NCBI GenBank assembly: GCA_910588535.1
Contig: CAJUOO010000081.1
Coordinates: 1-12,593 of the forward strand
Direction of reading: 5' to 3'
Length of the DNA stretch: 12,593 nt
From: an uncultured Lachnospiraceae bacterium
GTDB taxonomy: Bacteria > Bacillota > Clostridia > Lachnospirales > Lachnospiraceae
Part shown: piece after piece, positions 1 through 6,796 of the stretch
How the letters are laid out: each line of letters starts with the position of its first letter
Position numbering within the stretch: the stretch's first letter is position 1
Made by a program: the position numbers and the translations under genes
The notes under the pieces: model-generated
Told to the model about the DNA's origin: nothing
Database searches by the model: none
Seen by the model: only the letters and a program-made list of their open reading frames with translations

Positions 1-24
1 TGTTTTGCCTAACTGATCAAAATA

Positions 25-184
25 GTCCGGCGAACTGCCTGTGGTCCTCAAGGAACCTATTGAAAAACGCCGGCGCTTAGCGAGGTAGTTTCGAGCTTAG
101 CATCCGCTGCGTTTTTCACTAAGCGGGAGTGGGGTGACGGAGGACCACAGGCAGTTCGCCGGACGGATCTTTCCCGAAAATGAT
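25..184 (+). repeat. Structured dispersed repeat, copy 1 (hairpin element)
   Basis: Positions 25-49 and 140-164 are perfect 25-bp inverted arms. Inside them, 61-70 pairs perfectly with 109-118 and is extended by 71-73 with 104-106 across a 2-nt bulge. Positions 48-184 match the reverse complement of 12457-12593 over the same length; the core (48-143) is strongly conserved and the arm sequence differs. CGCTTAG at 74-80, or GCTTAG at 95-100, could also pair with CTAAGCG at 119-125, which would give a pseudoknot. No ORF in it looks real. It could be a REP/MITE-like DNA element or a non-coding RNA; I cannot name the family. It ends about 45 bp before the chemoreceptor promoter. Confidence 0.85.
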
Positions 185-229
185 ACAGCAGATAAAATAT
201 AATGTTTACAAGAAGGTATGCTTTTTTAA

Positions 230-258
230 TTGCTATTTTCTCAATTTCATTGTATAAT
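230..258 (+). promoter_or_regulatory. Sigma-A promoter of the chemoreceptor gene
   Basis: The -35 is TTGCTA (230-235), the spacer is 17 bp, and the -10 is a consensus TATAAT (253-258). Transcription would start near 265, about 35 nt before the start codon. No sigma-28 type element is visible here, so this receptor appears to use the housekeeping sigma factor. Confidence 0.65.
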
Positions 259-300
259 TGAGGTAATCCAGTCCTACACCAACTATCAGGGGGAAAAAAT

Positions 301-2091
301 ATGAAACAAAAAAGAAACAAAAGCTTACGAGGCTCTATCATGCTGCTTTGTTCTACTATCGTTGTTTTAACCGCATTCTTAATAGGTCTAAATGCTATTC
401 TATCTGTCAAATCCATGTCAGGCATAGCTTTCCAAACCTACGACGATTCTGTCAACGCCGGTTATAAAAAAGAAATCAAATCTCAAGTACAAAGCGCCAT
501 GGCTATTGTACAAAGTGAATATGAAAAATTTCAGTCAGGAGAAAAAACAGAAGCGCAGGCTATGGAAGATGCAAAGGAGACGATCCGTGTTATGCGCTAC
601 AGGGACGATCAAAGCGGTTATTTCTGGATTGATGCCGTCGATTGTACACTAATTATGCATCCTGTACTATATGAACAGGAAGGAACGAATCGTTCTGATC
701 TGACAGATCCCAATGGTGTCAAGGTGACACAACAGGTTGTAAAAGCAGGCCAGACCCCAGAGAAATGTGGTTTTACAGAATTTAGTTTCACAAAAGCCGA
801 CGGTGTGACAATCGCTCCCAAGATTGCTTTTTCTCAGCTTTTTGAGCCGTGGGGTTGGATGGTATGTACTGGCAATTATGTTGATGATATACAACGTGAC
901 ACACTTGAAGTTAAGACATTTCTAGATAAAAACTATAGTTCTGTTCTGTTAAGAATCAATTCTGTCTTTGTTGGTTCTATTGCGATTTCACTTATTATTG
1001 CCTTTTTATTTGGTGCGAAGCTTGTGAAGCCTCTCAAGAAAATCCATATTTTTGCAGAACATTTGGCAAAAGGTGATATGACTACAGAAATACATATATC
1101 TCAAAGAAATGAGATTGGACAAACTGCAGATGCCTTAAACATTGCTCAGCAAAACATGCGTACATTATTATTTGATATCACAAATGTGTCAGAGGGAATT
1201 AATGTCGCGCTGGAGGCATTCGACAGCACCTTCCACAATATGCAAGGTTCCATCGATGAAGTATCAACCGCCGTGGATTCCATTGCAAGCAATGTGACCA
1301 ATCAGGCTGCCTCCACCAGTGATGCGACAAATGAAGTGAACGTTATGGCTGATCGCATTAACACGACCAGCGGAGAGATCACGATTCTGGATAGCAATGC
1401 CAAGGATATGAAGCAGATCAGTGAAAATTCTATGACAACGCTAAACCGACTGATTGATATTAATAATAAGACCCGAACGAATATTGAAGCCATGCATCAG
1501 CAGACAGAGCTGACTAACCAATCTGTACAGCAGATTCAGGTCGCTGCTAACCTGATTAATGAGATCTCCGATCAGACCAGTCTTCTTGCTCTTAATGCAA
1601 GTATTGAGGCTGCAAGAGCAGGTGATTCCGGCAGAGGCTTCGCCGTTGTGGCGGATGAGATCGGCAAGCTTGCACAACAGTCTGCCTCCTCTGTAGGAGA
1701 AATTCGACATGTATTAGGTGAACTGTTAGCAAATTCTTCCCGCTCAATTGAAGTTATGAGAGAAATTAACAACTCCGTAGATATACAAGTTAGTTCACTG
1801 TCTGAGACACAGAATATCTTTACTCAACTTTATACCGAGCTGGACAGTGTTGTCAATTCCGTCCATTCCATTGACACTATAACAACTGATATGGAAAAGC
1901 AGCGGACGAATGTCACAAGTTCTCTGGAACAGCTTAATAATCTTGCACAAGATAACGCTGCTGTCACAGAGGAAACCTCAGCGATGTCCATCGGCTTAGC
2001 ATCCTTGGTAAATGATGCCGGAAAGCTTGTCGAGGACCTTGATAATAAGGTTAAGATATTAATTGAGAATCTTCATAAATTTACTGTATAA
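301..2091 (+). CDS. Methyl-accepting chemotaxis protein with single Cache sensor domain
   Basis: Membrane chemoreceptor of 596 aa that passes ligand binding to CheA/CheW to control flagellar rotation. Order seen: positive N-terminus, TM1 about 13-33, extracellular sensor about 37-205, TM2 about 217-238, HAMP about 240-292, then the long coiled-coil signalling domain. The sensor carries sCache_2-type signatures: GYFWIDAVD near 107, MHPVLYEQEG near 119, and FEPWGWMVCTGNYVDD near 181. The highly conserved signalling tip is at about 421-466 (EISDQTSLLALNASIEAARAG, then GRGFAVVADEIGKLA). There is no C-terminal CheR-tethering pentapeptide. The ATG follows AGGGGG (288-293) at 7 nt spacing. The gene stands alone between its own promoter and terminator, next to a flagellar block. 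Related sCache_2 receptors often sense small organic acids; the ligand here is unknown. Confidence 0.95.
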   Translation: MKQKRNKSLRGSIMLLCSTIVVLTAFLIGLNAILSVKSMSGIAFQTYDDSVNAGYKKEIKSQVQSAMAIVQSEYEKFQSGEKTEAQAMEDAKETIRVMRYRDDQSGYFWIDAVDCTLIMHPVLYEQEGTNRSDLTDPNGVKVTQQVVKAGQTPEKCGFTEFSFTKADGVTIAPKIAFSQLFEPWGWMVCTGNYVDDIQRDTLEVKTFLDKNYSSVLLRINSVFVGSIAISLIIAFLFGAKLVKPLKKIHIFAEHLAKGDMTTEIHISQRNEIGQTADALNIAQQNMRTLLFDITNVSEGINVALEAFDSTFHNMQGSIDEVSTAVDSIASNVTNQAASTSDATNEVNVMADRINTTSGEITILDSNAKDMKQISENSMTTLNRLIDINNKTRTNIEAMHQQTELTNQSVQQIQVAANLINEISDQTSLLALNASIEAARAGDSGRGFAVVADEIGKLAQQSASSVGEIRHVLGELLANSSRSIEVMREINNSVDIQVSSLSETQNIFTQLYTELDSVVNSVHSIDTITTDMEKQRTNVTSSLEQLNNLAQDNAAVTEETSAMSIGLASLVNDAGKLVEDLDNKVKILIENLHKFTV

Positions 2092-2104
2092 TTTTTATCC
2101 AATC

Positions 2105-2136
2105 AAGTAGGGAAGCCACTTTTCCCTACTTTTTTG
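2105..2136 (+). terminator. Intrinsic terminator of the chemoreceptor gene
   Basis: A perfect 10-bp stem (2105-2114 with 2122-2131) with a 7-nt loop leads into a run of T (2130-2135). It begins 13 nt after the stop codon. Confidence 0.85.
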
Positions 2137-2307
2137 TATACAATCCCACACAGCGAGAATATATCACTAAGGCAGTGCACAAACTGTGAAGCGAATAAAG
2201 GGAAATAGCCTCCTCTACTCAGCTTCATACAATCAAATAGCATAGTCTCTCCTCTCTTGTTGCGCACTTTCACGCCACTCCTATAGCACTGTTCCTTTAA
2301 ATAATAA

Positions 2308-2346
2308 CAAAAAAGGTGCCCTGTCAAAACCAAGACACCGACACCC
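2308..2346 (-). terminator. Probable intrinsic terminator after the FliD-like gene
   Basis: On the minus strand, GGTG...CACC encloses an inner TGTC/GACA stem with loop TTGGTTTT, separated by an internal loop and followed by six T. It begins about 28 nt after the stop of the FliD-like gene. The stem is imperfect, so strength is uncertain. Confidence 0.6.
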
Positions 2347-2373
2347 TTTCCTTATCAAAGTCACTTTATCCTT

Positions 2374-3036
2374 CTATCGTCTAACATCATATCTGCTAAG
2401 TATCTCTGCATAGCTGCTGCCAGATGAATTGTACTGTGTGGAAAGGCTCTCCACATTTGCCTTTGCATTGCTCGCGATCCTTCCCGCTAAGAAATCTGCT
2501 TTCTGTGTAAAGCTTCCAGAAGCCCCCAATACTTTCTCAATGGATTCTATATCTGCAGCTTCGAATTTCTCTTTATCAATGCTAAGCTTTCCATCTTTTC
2601 CTACCTGAATACCAATAGAAGCCAGCTCATCCTTGCTCTCCGTCGCCATCTCACCCATCATTTGATAATAATAGATATTCAACGTATTATTTGTCGAGAG
2701 CAGAGAATCCATCGTGCTGTTATAGCTGCTGACCAACTTCTCCACAGTATTATTCAGTTCTTCTCTGTCTCCATCATTCTTTAACTTTTCAAAGATCGCA
2801 TCTCTCCCCTCTGCTGTGAGCGCTCCTGTCTGATCGCCAAGGGTATCCGCTGCATCCTTAAGTTTCTCATAATTTTTCTTGCTCAGGCTGCTGCCTGCGC
2901 TTCCACTTTTGCCTAGTGCCGACAATAAGGTGTTGTCCGACGCGGTATTATTAAGATAGTCTAACAGAGAGCTTCGCTGTATAGGCAAGCCCGTTTTTGC
3001 AATCGACCTATCTAACATCAATGTAGTAATTCTCAT
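2374..3036 (-). CDS. Small flagellar protein with FliD (cap) C-terminal-like region
   Basis: Protein of 220 aa. The ATG at 3036 is chosen because a perfect AGGAGG lies 6 nt upstream; an in-frame ATG 39 nt further out lacks such a site. The N-terminus MRITTLMLDRSIAKTG resembles the start of hook-filament junction proteins (FlgL/FlgK type, MRIT...M). Residues 132-175 (SKDELASIGIQVGKDGKLSI and onward) match the FliD C-terminal pattern of a short 'IGI...DGKLSID' turn followed by a helix. A helical segment with YNSTMDSLLSTNNTLN lies at 105-120. Full FliD is usually 400 aa or more, so this is either a minimal cap-like protein or a distinct assembly factor carrying FliD-like pieces. It sits 29 nt downstream of the small LytTR gene, probably in the same transcript, and is followed by a terminator. 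The flagellar link is fairly sure; the precise role is not known. Confidence 0.75.
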   Translation of the reverse strand: MRITTLMLDRSIAKTGLPIQRSSLLDYLNNTASDNTLLSALGKSGSAGSSLSKKNYEKLKDAADTLGDQTGALTAEGRDAIFEKLKNDGDREELNNTVEKLVSSYNSTMDSLLSTNNTLNIYYYQMMGEMATESKDELASIGIQVGKDGKLSIDKEKFEAADIESIEKVLGASGSFTQKADFLAGRIASNAKANVESLSTQYNSSGSSYAEILSRYDVRR

Positions 3037-3065
3037 GATAGTCCTCCTTTTCTGCATCAGCCGCT

Positions 3066-3407
3066 TTAGAAACATTCCTCAGTCCCAGAGCAGTACTCTT
3101 GATACGCTTTAACAAAATTCTGATATTTATATTTAGAAATTGGCAGTATATCTCCATTCTGCATCGATACTTCCGTGCGATGATATTGCTGCACATACTT
3201 CAGATTGATCAGATAGCCCTTATGTATCCGAAAAAAATCTGGTTTTAACTGCTCCTCCAGCCCGCTGATCTTATCATAATATTCTATCTTCTCATGTTTT
3301 AAATAGAGAATGACCTTTCGGTTGCTGCTTTCTATATAATAACTGTCATCCGCAGGCACTGCTCTAATCTGGTTGTTACTTCTTATCAGAATCTCCTTTG
3401 GCTCCAT
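3066..3407 (-). CDS. Stand-alone LytTR DNA-binding transcriptional regulator
   Basis: Protein of 113 aa that is almost entirely one LytTR domain, without the receiver domain usual in AgrA/LytR-type regulators. Conserved LytTR features include the early strand YYIESSNRKVILYL (23-36) and the block DFFRIHKGYLINLKYVQQY (57-75). The latter is nearly repeated in the response regulator at 5801-6508 (DFFRTHRAYLIHLKYVLQY), so the two probably bind related DNA sites. The start is the ATG at 3407, preceded by AGGTGG; a TTG at 3422 would overlap that ribosome site. A sigma-28 type -10 and a direct repeat lie just upstream, and the FliD-like gene follows at 29 nt. I infer a late-flagellar regulator, possibly self-regulating. 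Without a receiver, its activity must be set by its amount or by a partner. Confidence 0.85.
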   Translation of the reverse strand: MEPKEILIRSNNQIRAVPADDSYYIESSNRKVILYLKHEKIEYYDKISGLEEQLKPDFFRIHKGYLINLKYVQQYHRTEVSMQNGDILPISKYKYQNFVKAYQEYCSGTEECF

Positions 3408-3451
3408 CTGTCTCCACCTCAATCACTGAAGAATCTCTTCTGCTATATTCT

Positions 3452-3479
3452 TTATCGGCAGAAAACAGAATTTCATTCA
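3452..3479 (-). promoter_or_regulatory. Sigma-28/sigma-D type promoter before the small LytTR gene
   Basis: The minus strand carries GCCGATAA (3459-3452), an exact match to the sigma-28 -10 consensus. TGAA (3479-3476) lies 16 nt upstream and matches the TAAA -35 at 3 of 4 bases. The promoter is about 45 nt before the ATG at 3407 and lies in the gap after the FlxA-like gene. This puts the LytTR and FliD-like genes in the late flagellar class. Confidence 0.65.
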
Positions 3480-3492
3480 GAAGAATGTAGTG

Positions 3493-3519
3493 ACTGGACA
3501 AAATTTGTTGCAACTGGAC
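3493..3519. promoter_or_regulatory. Direct repeat, possible LytTR operator
   Basis: ACTGGAC occurs at 3493-3499 and again at 3513-3519, a 20-bp period (about two helical turns), just upstream of the sigma-28 element. LytTR proteins typically bind pairs of short direct repeats about two turns apart with a GTT core. On the minus strand the units read CCAGTT and CCAGTC, a partial fit only. The second unit touches the stop codon of the FlxA-like gene. Confidence 0.35.
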
Positions 3520-4277
3520 TACAAAAGAATATTAATTGGCCTATAAGTAGCCTCCTGCTCTGTTTGCTTTTCAGACACATTTCCATTCTTTTCCTCTTCT
3601 ACCTGCTCTTTTTCCCTCTCTTCCTCCTTTTCTGTCTCCAGATTTACCACATTATCTGTGTTATCTACCTTAGACTCCCCTGCACCATCCTTCTGTGTGC
3701 TCTTCTCCTGCTCTTCTTTTAAATGCTTGCTCACATCACTCAAGCTTTTTATCTGCGCACTCTGCACCTCTGTCATGCGTGCTTCTACTTCAGCAAGCTC
3801 CTCCCGCTTTGCTGATACATCTCTTTTGCGGCCGCTGTCCAGCTTGATCTCCGCCTCCAGAACACCTACTCTGCCCTTTTGGGTTGCAATCACACTATCC
3901 TGTGTCTTTGCCTGCTTCAACGCTGCATCTGCGGAAAGTATCATCTCTGCTGCTGGATCAGATTGCTGTTTTGCGTTAGAATTCATACTCTCCGCCTGAT
4001 TCTGTTGTTGTTTCTTCTCCATCTCAGATGCCTTCCTGCGCTGCTCAATCTGATGCTGTCTCAACTGACCATTCAACTCGGTGAGCTGCTTTTGAAGTTC
4101 CTGACGTTTCTTCATCTTCTCCTCAACACTTATCTGATCATTAGCGGCCAGATCCTGAAGCTGTTTCTGAACACGAGCTATCTGTTTCTTGATGTTCTTT
4201 GTCTGAGCATCCTCTCCCATGCCCAATGCCCCCTGTGCCCCTGTCATCTGAGCACCATCTGCTGCATTAACTCTCAT
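3519..4277 (-). CDS. FlxA-like coiled-coil flagellar-associated protein
   Basis: Protein of 252 aa. The ATG at 4277 follows AAAGGAG at 8 nt spacing; an upstream in-frame ATG (4301) has no comparable site. Residues about 24-80 fit the FlxA-like pattern, a short amphipathic helical hairpin: QTKNIKKQIARVQKQLQDLA, then the acidic turn ISVEEKMKKRQELQ, then KQLTELNGQLRQHQIEQRR. The rest is low-complexity and highly charged: Gln/Lys/Asn-rich at 80-105, a second helical stretch at 110-190, and a Glu/Lys-rich tail at 190-245. There is no signal peptide or membrane segment. FlxA of E. coli is a sigma-28-dependent gene of unknown function, so the family assignment fits the flagellar neighbourhood but does not give a role. 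It lies 117 nt after the kinase gene, with no clear terminator or promoter between them, so read-through is plausible. Confidence 0.75.
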   Translation of the reverse strand: MRVNAADGAQMTGAQGALGMGEDAQTKNIKKQIARVQKQLQDLAANDQISVEEKMKKRQELQKQLTELNGQLRQHQIEQRRKASEMEKKQQQNQAESMNSNAKQQSDPAAEMILSADAALKQAKTQDSVIATQKGRVGVLEAEIKLDSGRKRDVSAKREELAEVEARMTEVQSAQIKSLSDVSKHLKEEQEKSTQKDGAGESKVDNTDNVVNLETEKEEEREKEQVEEEKNGNVSEKQTEQEATYRPINILL

Positions 4278-4394
4278 ACTATATTCTCCTTTCCTACCCA
4301 TGGATCACTTTATAACAGCTAACCATTCTTTTACCTAATTATCTTTATATTATTCTATTTCGACATATTGTATAAATAATAAAGCCTTCTGTCG

Positions 4395-5804
4395 TCAATC
4401 ACCCATTTCTTGTTGTAAAACATTCCCCATCAGCATAACATGAAGCACAAAACTATTTCCATCACAGCTAATATCAATATCTCCATAGTACTTCTGTGCA
4501 ACCCTTCTCATATTGATAAGGCCAAACCCATGCCCATCTTGGTCTTCTTTGTCTGTGACTGGCAGCCCGCTCTCCTCGTCCATCACAGGCTGTGACTTAC
4601 AACTATTCTCAACTATAATCATACATACATTTCTTCTCTGGTAGGACAAAACAGATATATAAGAATTTTCACATCCCTCCGCCGCCTCTATTGAATTTGC
4701 CAAAGCATTATTTAAGATAATACTAATATCAAAGACATCGATCTGTAATTTTTCTGGATAATGAAATTCACTGGTAAACAAGATCCCCTTTCTCTCTGCC
4801 TCCTTATCCTTTTCTATCAATATAACATCTGTCACAGGATTTCCACTCTTTATCTTAAGTCCTGTATTTAGGAGATTTTCCCTGAGCTGCGCCGCATATT
4901 TTTGTGCCTCCTCGTGCTCCTCTCTCTGGTAAAGCCCCTCCAATGTCATTAGATGATTGCCCATATCATGCTTTAAGCTTCTAATATCCTGATAAAGCTT
5001 TTCCACCTCGCGGATATGCTTTTCCATATCAAGCATATTTGTCTTAAAAAGTATATGCTGTTGCTTATCTATCTGGCGTCCCTTCATATTCTGAAACAGA
5101 ATCACCACCACCAATATTGTGACAAAGGAAAATGCATAATAAAAAAAGCACAGCCAATTATAAGCCCCATAAATGTCATACACACTTTTGCCGGCATCTC
5201 GCTGGTAGATCGCCGCATAATAATGCAAAAGCTGATATGCAAGCATACTGGACAAGGATGGCATACTCAGTATCAGCATCTCTCTCACTGTAACAATTTC
5301 CTTTTTATACACATAAGCTTTTCTTATCAACCAGACAGGAACATTAAGAAAAATTGTGGTCAAAATTATAGTAAAAAAATTATTGACAATAAATATCTTA
5401 AACTGCAGCTCCCAGTTTTTCATATATCCGGGCAGCTTCATGGATTCATAATAAAACACTTGCTCAAGGACATTTTCCATAGCAAGCGACAGCCAGCGCA
5501 ATGAAAAAAAAGTAATACATAAAAATATCTTCTGGCATAAATTTTTTCTGTCAATGACAACCATAACCAGAAATGATGCCAATATCCCAAGCCCATAGGC
5601 AAAAAAATTCTCTATATGCACAGGAATATAGTATAATATCTCCATCACGACAAAATAGACAAGACCGGGCAGCCATCTACACTTTTTTTTGGATAGAAAT
5701 GGCTTTATCATACTGGCAAAGCAACATGCTGTGATAAAAGTGACAATGCTCACCATTAGATTCATCACTATATAATAACATAGCTCCTGCTTCTCTACAT
5801 TCAT
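4395..5804 (-). CDS. AgrC-like sensor histidine kinase (GHKL ATPase)
   Basis: Membrane kinase of 469 aa. The N-terminal half (about 12-237) has roughly six to seven hydrophobic segments with little extracellular sequence, as in the AgrC/ComD/VirS (HPK10) group. A helical linker at 240-275 leads to the H box SLKHDMGNH, with predicted phospho-acceptor His279. The C-terminal GHKL ATPase shows the N box NNALANSIEA (365-374) and the glycine-rich lid GHGFGLINMRR (424-434). It starts with the ATG of an ATGA shared with the stop of the response regulator gene, a 4-bp overlap that implies translational coupling. Its natural partner is therefore that LytTR regulator. AgrC-type kinases often sense peptides, but no AgrD/AgrB-like gene is visible here, so the signal is unknown. 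Confidence 0.93.
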   Translation of the reverse strand: MNVEKQELCYYIVMNLMVSIVTFITACCFASMIKPFLSKKKCRWLPGLVYFVVMEILYYIPVHIENFFAYGLGILASFLVMVVIDRKNLCQKIFLCITFFSLRWLSLAMENVLEQVFYYESMKLPGYMKNWELQFKIFIVNNFFTIILTTIFLNVPVWLIRKAYVYKKEIVTVREMLILSMPSLSSMLAYQLLHYYAAIYQRDAGKSVYDIYGAYNWLCFFYYAFSFVTILVVVILFQNMKGRQIDKQQHILFKTNMLDMEKHIREVEKLYQDIRSLKHDMGNHLMTLEGLYQREEHEEAQKYAAQLRENLLNTGLKIKSGNPVTDVILIEKDKEAERKGILFTSEFHYPEKLQIDVFDISIILNNALANSIEAAEGCENSYISVLSYQRRNVCMIIVENSCKSQPVMDEESGLPVTDKEDQDGHGFGLINMRRVAQKYYGDIDISCDGNSFVLHVMLMGNVLQQEMGD

Positions 5805-6508
5805 GTTCTGCCTCTCTTATTGTATTGAAGATAGTTCTGTACAAATTCTGGAAACTTCTGTTTTGCCAAGAGCACCTTTGCTCCATTTTCCAGCCACACA
5901 GTCGTCGCATCATATTGCAGCACATATTTTAGATGTATTAAATAGGCGCGATGTGTTCGAAAAAAATCTGTACCAACAAGCTTTTCCAGAGCTGACATCC
6001 TTCCATAATATTCAACCTCCCCATCGATCTTATGAATCACAATCTTTCGATTAAAAACCTCCGCATAAATTATTTCACTGCTCTTTACCTTAGTACAAAG
6101 TCCCTTTTGTCGTATAATTAGACATTTCTCTTCTTCCTGATCCCTTTTTTGTTCCCTACACTGTTTTATCGCTGTGTGAAGAACCTCCACTAATTTTTCC
6201 TCTGAGAACGGCTTAACCAGATAATGAAATGCACTTACATCAAACGCATGAAACACATACTCCTTCAAGGCTGTGATAAAGATCAGAACCGTCCGCTCCC
6301 CTCTGCCTCTTAGCTCTCTCGCAATCTCCATCCCATCCCTGCCCGGCATCTGAATATCCAAAAATAATATATCTGCATGCATCCTACTGTCCAAAAACTC
6401 CTCTCCTGACAGAAAAACACAACATTCCTCCTCAGGATACCATCTATGCACTCTCTTCACTATCCAGCTACAAATGTCCTTCTCATCATCACACACCACA
6501 ATCTGCAT
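5801..6508 (-). CDS. LytTR-family response regulator (AgrA/LytR type)
   Basis: Protein of 235 aa. The receiver domain (1-120) has the acidic pair Asp7-Asp8, predicted phospho-acceptor Asp51 in FLDIQMPGRDGM, Thr79 and Lys99 (YLVKP), so all switch residues are intact. The LytTR DNA-binding domain spans about 128-230, with DFFRTHRAYLIHLKYVLQY at 181-199. It resembles the stand-alone LytTR protein at 3066-3407. The ATG at 6508 has AGGAGG upstream, but at a rather long 11-nt spacing. Its stop overlaps the kinase start by 4 bp. The gene diverges from the giant flagellin across 288 bp, so the flagellin promoter region, its own promoter and the downstream flagellar genes are all plausible targets. 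The target is inferred from context only. Confidence 0.93.
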   Translation of the reverse strand: MQIVVCDDEKDICSWIVKRVHRWYPEEECCVFLSGEEFLDSRMHADILFLDIQMPGRDGMEIARELRGRGERTVLIFITALKEYVFHAFDVSAFHYLVKPFSEEKLVEVLHTAIKQCREQKRDQEEEKCLIIRQKGLCTKVKSSEIIYAEVFNRKIVIHKIDGEVEYYGRMSALEKLVGTDFFRTHRAYLIHLKYVLQYDATTVWLENGAKVLLAKQKFPEFVQNYLQYNKRGRT

Positions 6509-6546
6509 GAAAATTATATCCTCCTATGCACATCTATCTCTCCCTA

Positions 6547-6575
6547 ATTATAATGCAAAAATATCATACTGACGA
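6547..6575 (-). promoter_or_regulatory. Probable sigma-A promoter of the response regulator/kinase genes
   Basis: On the minus strand the -35 is TCGTCA (6575-6570, 4 of 6 consensus), the spacer is 17 bp, and the -10 is TATAAT (6552-6547). It ends 38 nt before the ATG at 6508. With no clear terminator until 2308-2346, the transcript could extend through all five minus-strand genes. Confidence 0.5.
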
Positions 6576-6689
6576 GCATAATTGTTGTAAATAATCCTTT
6601 TAATGATGCGAAATACTTTTATTCTTAAATATGATAATCCCTTCCATACAATATTCTACAATCACATGAGAAAAACTTTCCATAAAATC

Positions 6690-6717
6690 TTTATTTTTCC
6701 AAATAAAATGCCGATAT
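6690..6717 (+). promoter_or_regulatory. Sigma-28/sigma-D type promoter of the giant flagellin
   Basis: GCCGATAT at 6710-6717 is the sigma-D -10 consensus. The -35 is poor: TTTA (6690-6693) sits at 16-nt spacing, against consensus TAAA. Transcription would start near 6724, giving a leader of about 73 nt. The weak -35 leaves room for an activator, for example the divergent LytTR regulator, but no clear operator was found. Confidence 0.65.
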
Positions 6718-6796
6718 ACTATAAGTGGTATTGTGTAATTTAGTTAGTAGGTACTTATATTTCTCTTATATATACATTATGGAAAGGGGGACAATC

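Noticed and set aside
25..164. CRISPR array or simple MITE explanation for the left repeat
   Set aside because: There are no regularly spaced units, and the arms of the second copy differ in sequence, unlike constant terminal repeats of a MITE.
198..203. A second TATAAT upstream of the chemoreceptor gene
   Set aside because: No acceptable -35 lies 16-18 bp upstream; the element at 230-258 is better.
57..425. 122-aa minus-strand ORF at the left end
   Set aside because: It runs through the structured repeat and the start of the chemoreceptor gene on the other strand, so it is a chance reading.
2103..2243. Possible 46-aa minus-strand protein (MLFDCMKLSRG...) with a decent AGGAG 5-6 nt before its ATG
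   Set aside because: Its C-terminal codons run through the chemoreceptor terminator stem, it follows another terminator, no promoter is evident and no family is recognised.
4278..4394. Separate promoter or terminator between the kinase and FlxA-like genes
   Set aside because: The gap is A/T-rich with only weak matches (such as GCTGTTAT to the sigma-28 -10) and no convincing hairpin.
6642..6684. Direct repeat TTCCATA at 6642-6648 and 6678-6684 between regulator and flagellin
   Set aside because: The 36-bp spacing does not match a LytTR site and the region is very A/T-rich, so chance is likely.
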